Made by a program: the position numbers and the translations under genes. Positions 44,113-53,587 of a stretch of 64,000 nucleotides of DNA are shown one piece after another. Source of the stretch: Neptuniibacter halophilus (GTDB taxonomy: Bacteria > Pseudomonadota > Gammaproteobacteria > Pseudomonadales > Balneatricaceae); assembly GCF_030295765.1 (NCBI RefSeq), contig NZ_AP027292.1, positions 2,046,001 through 2,110,000 on the forward strand, read 5' to 3'. How positions within the stretch are numbered: position 1 is the first letter of the stretch; each line of letters starts with the position of its first letter. Under the pieces are notes generated by a model that saw nothing but the letters and a program-made list of their open reading frames with translations, was not told where the DNA came from and searched no databases.

Positions 44113-44898
44113 TCAGACCAGCCACTCAATGACCATCTTGCTGCCAAAGAAGCCAAGTGCCAGCGTAACAAAGCTGGTCAGGGTCCAGCGAACGGCGGTG
44201 AGACTGCGCCAGCCGAAGCTGATACGGCCGAACAGCAGTGTAGCGTAAAGCCCCCAGGCGATGATCGAAAGAACGGTTTTATGGACCAGGTGCTGAGCAA
44301 ACAGATCTTCAAAGACAATGAATCCGGTCAGCAGCGAGGCGGTGAGCAGGATCAGTCCGGTCCAGACCATCTCAAACAGCAGGCGCTCCATGGTCTGCAG
44401 CGGCGGAAGTGACGCCACCAGACCCCGGGTGTGGTGATGTTTCAGGGCAGCAATCTGGCGCGACAGCAGGATGGCCTGTATCGCAGCGATGGTAAAGATA
44501 CTGTAAGCCAGAATCGACAGCAGAATATGCAGGATCAGGCCGGAATCATAATCGCGGCCCGGCGCTACACCGGCCAGTAAGGTCGCCAGTGCCGTCAGAG
44601 CTGCCATCGGAAAGACACCGATAAACAGGTTGTCGATACTCTGGCGCAGGCTGCTCAGCAGTACCAGCCCGGCAACCAGCCAGGAGATCAGCGAGCCGAC
44701 GCTGAAAACGCTGAGGTTGATGCCGCCCGGCTGATGCAGCACCAGATAGATCGCCAGTGTATGGGCGCACAGGCCGCCAAGGCCAAGCAGTTGGTTGAGG
44801 CTGCGGGACTGCTGTCGCTGACCTTTCATAACCTGCCACTGCAGACCGGCAGTAGCGGAGTAAAGGAGTACGGCAAGCAACGTGGAAATCAGTAACAT
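44113..44898 (-). CDS. CcsA/YpjD-like membrane protein
   Basis: 261 residues with about eight membrane helices (for example LLISTLLAVLLYSATAGLQW and LILHILLSILAYSIFTIAAIQAILLS). This is the YpjD branch of the cytochrome c assembly (CcsA) family. The typical WWD haem-handling motif is not visible, so a c-type cytochrome role is doubtful. It sits directly before ffh in opposite orientation, as in Pseudomonas, with 282 bases between. Confidence 0.85.
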   Translation of the reverse strand: MLLISTLLAVLLYSATAGLQWQVMKGQRQQSRSLNQLLGLGGLCAHTLAIYLVLHQPGGINLSVFSVGSLISWLVAGLVLLSSLRQSIDNLFIGVFPMAALTALATLLAGVAPGRDYDSGLILHILLSILAYSIFTIAAIQAILLSRQIAALKHHHTRGLVASLPPLQTMERLLFEMVWTGLILLTASLLTGFIVFEDLFAQHLVHKTVLSIIAWGLYATLLFGRISFGWRSLTAVRWTLTSFVTLALGFFGSKMVIEWLV

Positions 44899-45180
44899 GT
44901 TTGTCTCTACAGTCCAGTGTTCCGACAGAACAGTATCGGTGTTTCAGGGTGGTACTGTGTGGACCTGCCTGAGGGTTGATCGGGGCCTGCTGTGGCCTCA
45001 GATCCGGCAGATCGCTGCAGCAGATGGCTAGTTTGGCATAGATGGAGGGCGGATAAAAGAAGCAGGGGGCTGCTAAGGCCGCGGTGAGTACGGTATAATG
45101 CCGCGATTATCTATCCGAGATTTTAAGTTTTCCCTTTGCCATGCTGTAGACGCCCGGGCGCGGGGTATTTGAGGTAGGAC
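44899..45180 (+). promoter_or_regulatory. ffh upstream region with a -10 element
   Basis: 282 bases between divergent genes. A consensus TATAAT is at 45094-45099, 82 bases before ffh, but no matching -35 is seen 16-18 bases upstream. I checked for a 4.5S RNA (its natural partner of Ffh) and did not find its conserved loop here. Nothing else was recognised. Confidence 0.45.
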
Positions 45181-46593
45181 ATGTTTGAGAATTTAACAGA
45201 ACGACTTACGCAAACGCTGCGCTCAGTCACCGGTCAGGCGAAACTGACGGAAGACAATATTAAAGGCACCCTGCGCGAAGTGCGTATGGCCCTGCTTGAA
45301 GCGGACGTGGCGCTGCCGGTTGTTAAAGAGTTTGTAAACGGCGTTAAAGAGCGGGCAGTTGGCACCGAAGTCACCAAAAGCCTGACCCCGGGTCAGGTCT
45401 TCGTCAAGATCGTCAATGAAGAGATGGTCAAGGTGATGGGGGAGGCGAATGAAAAGCTGAACCTGGCCGCGACACCGCCGGCCGTTGTACTGATGGCCGG
45501 TCTGCAGGGTGCGGGTAAAACCACCTCGGTTGCGAAACTGGGTCGTCACCTGCGTGAGCGTGAGAAGAAAAAAGTATTGGTGGTTTCTGCTGACGTCTAC
45601 CGTCCGGCGGCGATCAAGCAGCTGGAAACCCTGGCAGGCGAAGTGCAGGTAGACTTCTTCCCTTCAACCGCCGATCAGGACCCGGTTGATATCGCGAATG
45701 CGGCGATTGCCCACGCTAAGATTCAGCATCATGACGTAGTGCTGGTGGATACCGCCGGTCGTCTTCATGTGGATGAAGACATGATGGGTGAGATCAAGCG
45801 TCTGCATCAGGCGGTTAACCCGATCGAAACCCTGTTTGTGGTTGATGCGATGACCGGTCAGGACGCTGCGAATACCGCGCGCGCCTTTAATGAAGTATTG
45901 CCGCTGACCGGTGTGGTGCTGACCAAAACCGATGGTGATGCCCGTGGTGGTGCGGCACTGTCTGTGCGTCAGATTACCGGCAAGCCGATCAAGTTCCTCG
46001 GTGTGGGTGAAAAAGTCGATGCGCTGGAGCCGTTTCATCCGGATCGTGTTGCGTCCCGAATTCTCGGCATGGGTGACGTGCTCTCCCTGATCGAAGAAGC
46101 AGAACAGAAGATCGATAAGGCCAAGGCGGAGAAGTTCGCGAAGAAGATCCAGAAGGGTAAAGGCTTCGATCTTGAAGATTTCCGCGAACAGATCAGCCAG
46201 ATGAAGAACATGGGCGGCATGATGGGCATGCTCGACAAGCTGCCGGGTATGGGGCAGCTGGCTCAGGCGGCGGACGCTGCCAACGCCGAAAAAGGGATGC
46301 ATCAGATGGAGGCGATCATCAACTCCATGACCCCGGAAGAGCGCAGAAAGCCCGATATTATTTCCGGTTCACGGAAAAAACGTATCGCCATGGGTTCCGG
46401 CACCCAGATCCAGGATGTGAACCGCCTGCTTAAACAGCATAAGCAGATGTCGAAAATGATGAAGAAATTCAGCGGCAAAGGCGGCATGTCCAAAATGATG
46501 CGTGGAATGAAAGGTATGTTGCCGCCGGGTATGGGCGGTGGTCCGGGCGGCATGGGTGGTATGGGAGGCCCGGGCGGCTTCCCGCGCATGTAA
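45181..46593 (+). CDS. ffh: Signal recognition particle GTPase Ffh
   Basis: Binds signal peptides with 4.5S RNA and brings ribosomes to FtsY and the membrane. N domain at 1-95. The G domain has GLQGAGKTT at 107-115, VSADVYRPAAIKQL, VLVDTAGRLHVDEDMM and LTKTDGDARGGAALS. The C-terminal M domain is Met/Gly-rich (MKNMGGMMGMLDKLPG, then MSKMMKKFSGKGGMSKMM). At 470 residues the length is normal. A strong terminator follows. Confidence 0.98.
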   Translation: MFENLTERLTQTLRSVTGQAKLTEDNIKGTLREVRMALLEADVALPVVKEFVNGVKERAVGTEVTKSLTPGQVFVKIVNEEMVKVMGEANEKLNLAATPPAVVLMAGLQGAGKTTSVAKLGRHLREREKKKVLVVSADVYRPAAIKQLETLAGEVQVDFFPSTADQDPVDIANAAIAHAKIQHHDVVLVDTAGRLHVDEDMMGEIKRLHQAVNPIETLFVVDAMTGQDAANTARAFNEVLPLTGVVLTKTDGDARGGAALSVRQITGKPIKFLGVGEKVDALEPFHPDRVASRILGMGDVLSLIEEAEQKIDKAKAEKFAKKIQKGKGFDLEDFREQISQMKNMGGMMGMLDKLPGMGQLAQAADAANAEKGMHQMEAIINSMTPEERRKPDIISGSRKKRIAMGSGTQIQDVNRLLKQHKQMSKMMKKFSGKGGMSKMMRGMKGMLPPGMGGGPGGMGGMGGPGGFPRM

Positions 46594-46635
46594 CCGGCGC
46601 ACATCAGAATGTCTGAATAATAGACAAAAGGCTTT

Positions 46636-46678
46636 ATCAGGGCGGCAAATTCGCGTAGAATTGCCGCCCTGATTTTTA
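46636..46678 (+). terminator. Terminator after ffh
   Basis: ATCAGGGCGGCAA (46636-46648) pairs with TTGCCGCCCTGAT (46661-46673), then TTTTT. The loop itself contains AATTC/GAATT. A strong rho-independent terminator. Confidence 0.92.
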
Positions 46679-46760
46679 ATGGCCCAGTCTGTCCTCACGG
46701 TCGGCTGGTAAATCTAACAGTGGGCGATACTAAAACCCACTCAATAAAGGGATCTAACGC

Positions 46761-47009
46761 ATGGTAACAATTCGTTTGTCTCGTGGTGGCGCTAAGAAGC
46801 GTCCTTTCTATCACATCTCAGTAGCTGACTCGCGTAATCCGCGTGATGGTCGTTTTATTGAGCGTGTGGGTTTCTTCAACCCTTCTGCACGTGGCCAGGA
46901 AGAGCGTCTGCGTATCGCTCTGGACCGTGTTGAATACTGGCAGGGTAAAGGCGCACAGCTGTCTGACCGTGTTGCTGCACTGGTTAAAGAAGCCAAAGCA
47001 GCTGAGTAA
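46761..47009 (+). CDS. rpsP: 30S ribosomal protein S16
   Basis: 82 residues with the S16 signature [25 protein letters not shown] followed by [14 protein letters not shown]. It contributes to 30S assembly. It is first gene of the conserved rpsP-rimM-trmD-rplS operon, 31 bases before rimM. A promoter should lie after the ffh terminator (46679-46760), but I could not define its hexamers. Confidence 0.98.
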   Translation: MVTIRLSRGGAKKRPFYHISVADSRNPRDGRFIERVGFFNPSARGQEERLRIALDRVEYWQGKGAQLSDRVAALVKEAKAAE

Positions 47010-47040
47010 TTAAAAGTAAGTTTCTGGATCAGGCGGCAAG

Positions 47041-47574
47041 ATGAGCAGTAGTTCAGCACAAGAGACAATGGTTCTCGGTAAAATTACTGCGGTCTATGGG
47101 GTTAAAGGTTGGGTGAAAATCTATTCCTTTACCGACCCGATGGAAAACATCTTCGACTATTCGCCCTGGTTGCTGAAGATCGACGGCCGGGTTAAACCGG
47201 TTGAAGTGGAATCCAGCAAACGCCACGGCAAAGGACTGATCGCAAAACTGGCCGGTGTGGATGATCGTGATCTGGCTCGCAGCTACTGCGGTTTAGAGAT
47301 CTCAACCGATGCAAACCAGCTTCCTCAACTGGAAGAGGGTGAGTACTACTGGAACCAGTTACAGAAACTGCTTGTTTATACCGAATCCGGTGTATTACTG
47401 GGTAAGGTAAGCCACCTGTTGGAAACCGGCTCAAATGATGTGCTGGTGGTGAAAGGTACCAAGGACAGTGTCGATCAGAAAGAGCGACTACTGCCTTACC
47501 TTCCTGAGCAGGTGATTAAAGAAATTGACCTGGAAACAGGTACCATGCGGGTCGATTGGGACCCCGAGTTCTGA
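47041..47574 (+). CDS. rimM: 16S rRNA processing protein RimM
   Basis: 177 residues. The N-terminal RimM barrel begins LGKITAVYGVKGWVKIYSFTDP, and a PRC-barrel domain follows from about 95 (EGEYYWNQLQKLLVYTESGVLLGKV). It binds S19 and helps mature the 30S head. It lies 31 bases after rpsP and 3 bases before trmD. Confidence 0.97.
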   Translation: MSSSSAQETMVLGKITAVYGVKGWVKIYSFTDPMENIFDYSPWLLKIDGRVKPVEVESSKRHGKGLIAKLAGVDDRDLARSYCGLEISTDANQLPQLEEGEYYWNQLQKLLVYTESGVLLGKVSHLLETGSNDVLVVKGTKDSVDQKERLLPYLPEQVIKEIDLETGTMRVDWDPEF

Positions 47575-47577
47575 ACC

Positions 47578-48327
47578 ATGTGGTTCGGTGTGGTAACACT
47601 CTTTCCTGAAATGTTTGAAGCAATTCGTTGCTACGGCGTAACAGGAAGGGCGGTTAAAAACGGTCTGATACAGATGCAGTGCTGGAGTCCCCGGGATTTC
47701 GCGCACGATAAGCATAAAACTGTAGACGACCGGCCCTATGGGGGCGGCCCCGGTATGCTGATGAAAGTTCAGCCGCTGCGGGATGCTATCCAGGCTGCCA
47801 GAGAGGCAGCAGGTGATGAGGTCAAAGTGATCTATCTGTCACCTCAGGGGCGCCGACTGGATCATGCGGGTGTGCAGGAACTGGCTTCGCGTGAGAAGCT
47901 GATTCTGGTGGCAGGACGCTATGAAGGTATTGATGAGCGTCTGCTTGAATCGGAGATCGATGAAGAGTGGTCATTAGGGGATTTTGTCCTCAGCGGCGGT
48001 GAACTGCCGGCGATGACCATGATTGATGCGGTTTCCAGACTGGTGCCCGGCGTACTGGGACATCAGGATTCAGCCATCGAGGATTCGTTTCACGACGGTT
48101 TGCTGGATTGTCCGCACTACACCCGCCCGGAACAGCTTGATGATATGCAGGTACCTGAAGTGTTGCTGAGCGGCAACCATAAAGAGATCAGACGCTGGCG
48201 TCTGAAACAGCAGTTAGGGAGAACCTGGCAACGCCGGCCCGATCTGTTGGAATCTCTGGAGTTGGACGCTGAGCAGAAGGCATTGTTAACCGATTTTATC
48301 CGGGAGACCCAAGGGTCCGAAGGTTGA
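47578..48327 (+). CDS. trmD: tRNA (guanine-N1)-methyltransferase TrmD
   Basis: 249 residues, SPOUT family, methylates G37 in tRNA to keep the reading frame. It starts [21 protein letters not shown]. The knot region has [32 protein letters not shown] and [29 protein letters not shown], with the catalytic Asp in the C-terminal domain. It follows rimM by 3 bases and precedes rplS by 17. Confidence 0.98.
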   Translation: MWFGVVTLFPEMFEAIRCYGVTGRAVKNGLIQMQCWSPRDFAHDKHKTVDDRPYGGGPGMLMKVQPLRDAIQAAREAAGDEVKVIYLSPQGRRLDHAGVQELASREKLILVAGRYEGIDERLLESEIDEEWSLGDFVLSGGELPAMTMIDAVSRLVPGVLGHQDSAIEDSFHDGLLDCPHYTRPEQLDDMQVPEVLLSGNHKEIRRWRLKQQLGRTWQRRPDLLESLELDAEQKALLTDFIRETQGSEG

Positions 48328-48344
48328 ATGTTTAGGAGTGACCG

Positions 48345-48701
48345 ATGAGCGGCAAAAACCTAATTATTCAGCAGCTTGAAGCTGAACAGATGAGCAAAGA
48401 AGTACCAGAATTCGCACCAGGTGATACTGTTGTGGTTCAGGTAAAAGTAGTTGAAGGAACTCGTACACGTCTGCAGGCGTTCGAAGGTATTGTTCTGGGC
48501 AAGCGTAACCGCGGCCTGAACTCTGCGTTCACTGTGCGTAAAATCTCTCACGGTGTTGGTGTGGAACGTACTTTCCAGACTTTCAGCGCGACTGTAGACA
48601 GCATCGAAGTTAAGCGTCGCGGTGACGTTCGTCAGGCGAAACTTTACTACATGCGTGAGCGTTCTGGTAAATCTGCACGTATCAAAGAGAAGCTGGGCTA
48701 A
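48345..48701 (+). CDS. rplS: 50S ribosomal protein L19
   Basis: 118 residues with the L19 core [22 protein letters not shown], then [23 protein letters not shown] and [17 protein letters not shown]. It sits at the 30S-50S interface. AGGAG lies before the ATG. Last gene of the operon, with a terminator 24 bases on. Confidence 0.98.
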   Translation: MSGKNLIIQQLEAEQMSKEVPEFAPGDTVVVQVKVVEGTRTRLQAFEGIVLGKRNRGLNSAFTVRKISHGVGVERTFQTFSATVDSIEVKRRGDVRQAKLYYMRERSGKSARIKEKLG

Positions 48702-48724
48702 GCGACTCGTTGATCAGCAGATTG

Positions 48725-48752
48725 AAAAAAGCGGCTTTATGCCGCTTTTTTT
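48725..48752 (+). terminator. Terminator after rplS
   Basis: AAAAAAGCGGC (48725-48735) pairs with GCCGCTTTTTT (48741-48751), loop TTTAT, with a T-run. It ends the rpsP operon. Confidence 0.93.
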
Positions 48753-48854
48753 GTGCCTTGAAAAGGGCAAAGGGTTGGACAGCTTTGCTGTTTCAAGCCC
48801 ATAATAAAGCATTGTTTTCTATTCCCTGCGATTAAGGAGAGGTTTCGGGGTCCT

Positions 48855-50285
48855 ATGCAGAAGAAACTGATCAAGACACTGAGTACGCTGTTGGTTCTGA
48901 TCCTTATTCCTGTCGTGCTGGCCGCCGGTGCCTATGGATTTATCTGGTGGAAAGTTTCCTCCGCTGCCGATGAATTCGCCCGCGAAATCGCCCCCTTTGC
49001 CACCATGCAATACCAGCAGGTACATATCGATCTGCTGGGCTCTGAAGTCGGCCTGAAGCAGATGAGCTTCACGCCGGCAGGAAACAGCAACAGTATCCAG
49101 ATGCAGTCGGCGACCCTGAAAGCTCCCTCCTGGGGTTTTCTGCTGGATCTCAGTGAAAAGCTGAATCAGGGTGAGATACCGGAATCGCTCGATCTTAAAC
49201 TCACCGGCATTGTGCTTGATCTGAACAGTGATTATGTCCGCGACTGGAACCGTATGGCGGAAGATATGCAGGGCGGCATGGAAATAACCGGGCAGAGCTA
49301 TGAAACACTGGGTTGTGGTGATCTGAGCTATGTCGGTGTGAATGAGCTGCGGAAAATGGGTTACGGCAGTCTGAGCTCTGATCTCTCCCTGCAGTACGGG
49401 TTTGACGCAGTCGACCGCCAGATTTTCCTCGATGTTAACTCGAAAACTGAACGCATGGCGGATATGCAGGCTTCGGTTACCTTGCAGGTTGCTACCAGTG
49501 AGCTGGATATGCAAAGCCTGATGTTTGCACAGCCGCAGTTGAACCGTTTTGAGGTGGAATTTAAAGATCGCGGCTACAACAAGCGTCGCAATCGCTTCTG
49601 TGCCAAGTTGAATAAGGAAGAGGAACCGGCTTATCGCGAGCGCTATCGTAGCCTGCTGGCTCAGCGTCTGGCGAGTGAAGGCTGGATCATTCCGGAGCCG
49701 GTGATGGCCAGCATCGATACCCTGAATAATCCGGGTGGGTCTTTCTCCATGCGGGTGGATATCCCGCAGGGCTTTGGTGTTCAGTCTATGGCGCTGATTC
49801 AGACCCCGTCTGATCTGCTCGATGCACTGAATCCTTACGTTGAGCTGTCCGGCAAGCCGGTCAGTCTGGACGGTGTGAGCTGGCAGTTGCCTGACCCGAC
49901 ACTGGTCGAACAACCAGCAGTCTCCGATACGGAGGTGGCGATTGCGGGTGATCAGACCGATGATCTGGTACAGCCTGAAGAGGTTGTCGAGGATGCCTCT
50001 GACATGGCGCCTGAAGCGGATGCCGAGCCGAAAACGCCCGTGGTGTCTTCGTTTGACCGTACTCCGCAGCGTAAGTCGTTTAAGCCGATTTCCGTCTCCT
50101 CTCTGAGTGCTCATCTGGGAGAAACGGTGGCGCTGTACACCTATTTCGGCCGCAAGGTTGAAGGTAAGCTGATTTCGGCCACGTCAAAAGAGGTGACGAT
50201 TGAACATCGTCTGGTTGATGGTCGCGGTACGGCTACCTACCCGATTGCGATGGAAAAGATCGAAACTGCTAAGCTTTATCACTGA
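48855..50285 (+). CDS. Unrecognised membrane-anchored protein with a C-terminal barrel-like domain
   Basis: 476 residues; I do not recognise the family. An uncleaved signal anchor is at about 8-32 (TLLVLILIPVVLAAGAYGFIWW). A large domain, probably periplasmic (about 40-350), has repeated strands and the pair C154 and C268 (LGCGDLSYV, NRFCAKLN). An acidic linker is at about 350-395 and a conserved-looking tail at 400-476 (LGETVALYTYFGRKVEGKLISATSKEVTIEH) that reads like a small SH3- or Sm-type barrel. The first part recalls AsmA/DUF945-like periplasmic proteins, without proof. It lies between rplS and xerD, with 18 bases to xerD. Confidence 0.7.
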   Translation: MQKKLIKTLSTLLVLILIPVVLAAGAYGFIWWKVSSAADEFAREIAPFATMQYQQVHIDLLGSEVGLKQMSFTPAGNSNSIQMQSATLKAPSWGFLLDLSEKLNQGEIPESLDLKLTGIVLDLNSDYVRDWNRMAEDMQGGMEITGQSYETLGCGDLSYVGVNELRKMGYGSLSSDLSLQYGFDAVDRQIFLDVNSKTERMADMQASVTLQVATSELDMQSLMFAQPQLNRFEVEFKDRGYNKRRNRFCAKLNKEEEPAYRERYRSLLAQRLASEGWIIPEPVMASIDTLNNPGGSFSMRVDIPQGFGVQSMALIQTPSDLLDALNPYVELSGKPVSLDGVSWQLPDPTLVEQPAVSDTEVAIAGDQTDDLVQPEEVVEDASDMAPEADAEPKTPVVSSFDRTPQRKSFKPISVSSLSAHLGETVALYTYFGRKVEGKLISATSKEVTIEHRLVDGRGTATYPIAMEKIETAKLYH

Positions 50286-50303
50286 CCAACGGCCGGAAAC
50301 TCT

Positions 50304-51224
50304 GTGGCGCCCCGGCAAACTGTAGAGCTGACCCCGGAAGATCAGCAACTGATCGATACCTATCTGGATGCGCTCTGGATGGAGAAGGGGCTCAGCGAAA
50401 ATACGCTCTCATCTTACCGCCGGGATCTGCTCCAGTTCGCAGGCTGGCTGTTCACCCGGAACATGGATCTGCTGACCTGTAGCCGGGCCGATCTGCAGCA
50501 GTATCTGACATGGCGGGTTCGGGAGAAGCTGCGTGCCAGCTCGACCGCTCGGATGCTCTCCTGTTTACGTGGCTTCTATCATTACCTGTTGCGCGAAGAG
50601 CAGATCAGCGAAGACCCGACCCTGTTGGTAGAGAGTCCGAAAAAAGGCCGTCGTCTACCGAAAACCCTGACTGAGCAAGATGTTATAGCCCTGCTGGAAG
50701 CGCCAGAGCTGAATGATCCGGTGCAGTTTCGCGACCGGGCTATGCTGGAGCTGCTGTATGCCACCGGTTTGCGGGTGACAGAGCTGGTCAGTCTGCAGTT
50801 GCATGAGGTAAACCTCAATCAGGGGGTGATCCGGGTTATGGGTAAAGGTGGCAAGGAGCGGCTGGTGCCGATGGGGGAGGAGGCGATCAGTTGGGTGCGG
50901 CAATATCTGCGTCAGGTTCGTCCGTTGCTGATGGGAGAGCAGGTGGCTGATGTGCTCTTTCCCAGCCGGCGGGGGCAGCAGATGACGCGACAAACCTTCT
51001 GGCACCGGGTTAAGCGCCATGCACTGATCGCCGGTATTGATAAACCGCTGTCTCCGCATGTATTACGTCATGCCTTTGCGACCCATCTGCTGAATCATGG
51101 TGCTGATTTGAGGGTGGTACAGATGCTGCTGGGTCATAGCGACCTGTCTACCACCCAGATCTACACGCATGTGGCAAAACACCGCTTACAAAGCCTGCAT
51201 CAACAGCACCATCCGCGCGGCTAA
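50304..51224 (+). CDS. xerD: Tyrosine recombinase XerD
   Basis: 306 residues. With XerC it resolves chromosome dimers at dif at the division septum. The N-terminal SAM-like domain is at about 12-105. Catalytic residues are R157 (ATGLRVTEL), K181 (GKGGKERLVP region), H252 and R255 (HVLRHAFATHLL), H278 (LGHSDLSTTQ) and Y287 (IYTHV). It starts at a GTG with GGAAA upstream. The xerD-dsbC-hom-thrC-recJ order is the Pseudomonas one. No mobile-element features surround it. Confidence 0.95.
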   Translation: MAPRQTVELTPEDQQLIDTYLDALWMEKGLSENTLSSYRRDLLQFAGWLFTRNMDLLTCSRADLQQYLTWRVREKLRASSTARMLSCLRGFYHYLLREEQISEDPTLLVESPKKGRRLPKTLTEQDVIALLEAPELNDPVQFRDRAMLELLYATGLRVTELVSLQLHEVNLNQGVIRVMGKGGKERLVPMGEEAISWVRQYLRQVRPLLMGEQVADVLFPSRRGQQMTRQTFWHRVKRHALIAGIDKPLSPHVLRHAFATHLLNHGADLRVVQMLLGHSDLSTTQIYTHVAKHRLQSLHQQHHPRG

Positions 51225-51315
51225 TTTGCTACACTGCTGAACTTTGTCGGGTGTTCTGCTGTCACTTGGAAAGACCAGGTGAACCGGGTCTCTCTACGTT
51301 TATATTGAGGAAATT

Positions 51316-52077
51316 ATGAAAAAGTTGCTTAGCATTGCTCTGTTGATCTTCTCAGGGCTGAGTTCAGTTGTTAATGCCTCTGAGGATACCCGGAGCTTCG
51401 TCAATCAGGTGCTGGAGCAACTGGCACCGGGTCTGAGCGTTGCGGAGGTGGCGTCATCACCGGTAAGCGGGATCGATGAAGTGGTCCTGAGTAATGGTGA
51501 TATTCTGTATGTCAACAGTGAAGCTAAAAGTTTTCTGATCGGCCAGATGGTGACCCTGACGGAAGAGCAGGGGCTGGTTAATGTGACCGAGGTGAAAAAG
51601 CAGGAGCTGAGTGTTGCGCGCAACGGTGAGCGTAAAGCGACACTGGCTAAGATCAAAACTGAGGAGAAAGTGACCTTCTCACCTGAAGGTGAGGTGAAGG
51701 CACGTGTCCATGTGTTTACCGATATCTCCTGCCCATACTGCGTGAAGCTGCATGGTGAAGTTGCGGAGCTGAATAAAATGGGTGTTGAGGTCAGCTATCT
51801 GGCTTTTCCGCGTGCGGGGGCAGGTTCACAGGCGCATCGTCAGATGAACAGTATCTGGTGTGCGGGTGATGCTCAGGCCCGTCAGGATGCGATGGATCAG
51901 GCTAAAACAGGCGGAGGTATTAAAGGCTCCGATTGTGCCAGCCCGGTGATGGAACAGTACGGTATGGGCCATGAAATGGGCGTAACGGGTACCCCTGCGC
52001 TGGTGCTGGAAGATGGCAGTCTGGTACCGGGTTATGTACCGGCCAGACAACTTGCGAATATGCTGGGCGTAAAGTAA
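51316..52077 (+). CDS. dsbC: Thiol:disulfide interchange protein DsbC
   Basis: Periplasmic disulfide isomerase, dimeric. Signal peptide at residues 1-21 (cut after VNA). The N-terminal dimer domain runs to about 85 and the thioredoxin fold has the active site C139-P-Y-C142 (DISCPYCVKLHG), with a cis-Pro loop TGTPALVLEDG. A second Cys pair (WCAGD and SDCASP) matches the structural disulfide of E. coli DsbC. At 253 residues it is normal. It lies 91 bases after xerD, and a terminator follows. Confidence 0.96.
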   Translation: MKKLLSIALLIFSGLSSVVNASEDTRSFVNQVLEQLAPGLSVAEVASSPVSGIDEVVLSNGDILYVNSEAKSFLIGQMVTLTEEQGLVNVTEVKKQELSVARNGERKATLAKIKTEEKVTFSPEGEVKARVHVFTDISCPYCVKLHGEVAELNKMGVEVSYLAFPRAGAGSQAHRQMNSIWCAGDAQARQDAMDQAKTGGGIKGSDCASPVMEQYGMGHEMGVTGTPALVLEDGSLVPGYVPARQLANMLGVK

Positions 52078-52103
52078 GCGGCATATCGTCTGGTGGCAAT
52101 TTC

Positions 52104-52126
52104 AGGGGACCTTCGGGTCCCCTTTT
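52104..52126 (+). terminator. Terminator after dsbC with UUCG tetraloop
   Basis: AGGGGACC (52104-52111) pairs with GGTCCCCT (52116-52123) around a TTCG loop, followed by TTTATTTT. Compact and very stable. Confidence 0.93.
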
Positions 52127-52176
52127 ATTTTCTGCTGCATACCGGGTCAGAGATAGAGCTATGGCCTCAGATTCGC

Positions 52177-52182
52177 TATAAT
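52177..52182 (+). promoter_or_regulatory. Candidate -10 element upstream of hom
   Basis: TATAAT at 52177-52182, about 90 bases before hom. The -35 region 17 bases upstream (TAGAGC) is poor, so this rests on the -10 alone. Confidence 0.35.
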
Positions 52183-52273
52183 AACCGCCTTATTTTTTGC
52201 TGATCGCCGCATTTGCCTCAGAAAATGACAAAGCGACGGTTTTTATTAGTTCAACAGCATGCGAGGTGCAGGT

Positions 52274-53575
52274 TTGAAACCGGTTAAAGTGGGTATCTGC
52301 GGACTGGGTACAGTCGGTGGTGGCACATTTAATGTGCTGAAACGCAATGCCGAGGAGATTGCTCGTCGGGCAGGGCGTAAAATTATGGTTGAAGCGATTG
52401 GTGCGCGTCATACCAATCCGGACTGCGATACCAAAGGCACCCATATTACCGACGATATTTTCGCGGTAGCTAAAAACCCGGAAATCGATGTCGTTGTTGA
52501 GCTGATTGGTGGTTACGACGTAGCTAAAGAGCTGGTGCTGACTGCGATCGAGCACGGAAAACATGTTGTCACTGCCAACAAGGCGCTGATTGCTGTTCAC
52601 GGTAACGAGATCTTTGAAGCGGCACAGAAGAAAAACGTGATGGTCGCGTTTGAAGCCTCTGTGGCGGGTGGAATCCCGATCATCAAGGCGATTCGTGAAG
52701 GTCTGGCAGCGAACCGTATCAACTGGCTGGCAGGTATCATCAACGGTACCGGTAACTTCATCCTCACCGAAATGCGTGACAAAGGCCGTGATTTCGATGA
52801 CGTACTGAAAGAAGCGCAGGCGCTGGGTTATGCGGAAGCTGATCCGACTTTCGACGTTGAGGGTATCGATGCGGCGCACAAGCTGACTATTCTGGCTTCT
52901 CTGGCGTTTGGCATTCCGTTGCAGTTTGAAAAAGCCTTCACTGAAGGGATCAGCAAGATCACTCGTGAAGACGTACAGTATGCTGAAGAGCTGGGTTACC
53001 GCATCAAGCATCTGGGTATCAGCCGCCGCACTGACAACGGTGTAGAGCTGCGTGTTCACCCGACTTTGATCCCTGAGAGTGCGCTGATCGCCAATGTTAA
53101 TGGTGTGATGAATGCGGTGCTGGTTGACGGCGATGCGGTCGGTCAGACTATGTACTACGGTGCCGGCGCGGGCTCTGAGCCGACAGCCTCTGCCGTGGTT
53201 GCAGATATTGTTGACGTGGTTCGTACCCTGACGGCTGACCGGGATAACCGTGTGCCGCATCTGGCGTTCCAGCCATCCGAGCTGTCGAATGCGCCGATCC
53301 TGCCGGTGGAGCAGACTGAATCTGCCTACTACCTGCGGATGGATGCGCAGGAAAAACCGGGTGTTCTGGCGAAGATCACCAGCATTCTGGGTTCTCAGGA
53401 GATCAATATCGAAGCGATCATCCAGAAAGAGACCAGCGAAGATCAGGTGCCGGTTATTATCCTGACTCAGTCGGTTCTGGAGCAGAAGGTTAACGATGCG
53501 ATTGCCCAGATCGAAGCACTGGAAGAGATCAACGGCAGCGTAACCCGCATCCGTGTTGAGCACTTTGACAGCTAA
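52274..53575 (+). CDS. hom: Homoserine dehydrogenase
   Basis: Reduces aspartate semialdehyde to homoserine, the branch point to threonine and methionine. It shows VGICGLGTVGGGTFNVL (NAD(P) site), VVTANKALIA, NGTGNFILTEM, EADPTFDVEGIDAAHKL and a C-terminal ACT domain (about 350-430) for feedback control by threonine. The start is TTG at 52274 with GAGG 7 bases upstream, giving the MKPVKVGICG start of Pseudomonas Hom. The ATG at 52259 has no ribosome site. 433 residues; thrC follows by 12 bases. Confidence 0.95.
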   Translation: MKPVKVGICGLGTVGGGTFNVLKRNAEEIARRAGRKIMVEAIGARHTNPDCDTKGTHITDDIFAVAKNPEIDVVVELIGGYDVAKELVLTAIEHGKHVVTANKALIAVHGNEIFEAAQKKNVMVAFEASVAGGIPIIKAIREGLAANRINWLAGIINGTGNFILTEMRDKGRDFDDVLKEAQALGYAEADPTFDVEGIDAAHKLTILASLAFGIPLQFEKAFTEGISKITREDVQYAEELGYRIKHLGISRRTDNGVELRVHPTLIPESALIANVNGVMNAVLVDGDAVGQTMYYGAGAGSEPTASAVVADIVDVVRTLTADRDNRVPHLAFQPSELSNAPILPVEQTESAYYLRMDAQEKPGVLAKITSILGSQEINIEAIIQKETSEDQVPVIILTQSVLEQKVNDAIAQIEALEEINGSVTRIRVEHFDS

Positions 53576-53587
53576 GGAGTTAACCCC

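Noticed and set aside
44899..45180. 4.5S RNA gene next to ffh
   Set aside because: The conserved GGAAGCAGCC loop sequence and its pairing partner are absent.
50304..51224. Tyrosine recombinase as a sign of an integrated element
   Set aside because: Motifs and neighbours are those of the housekeeping XerD; no att repeats or phage genes are nearby.
52127..52258. Threonine attenuator with leader peptide before hom
   Set aside because: The only short frame (about six codons from 52161) has no Thr or Ile run, and the hairpin nearby belongs to dsbC.
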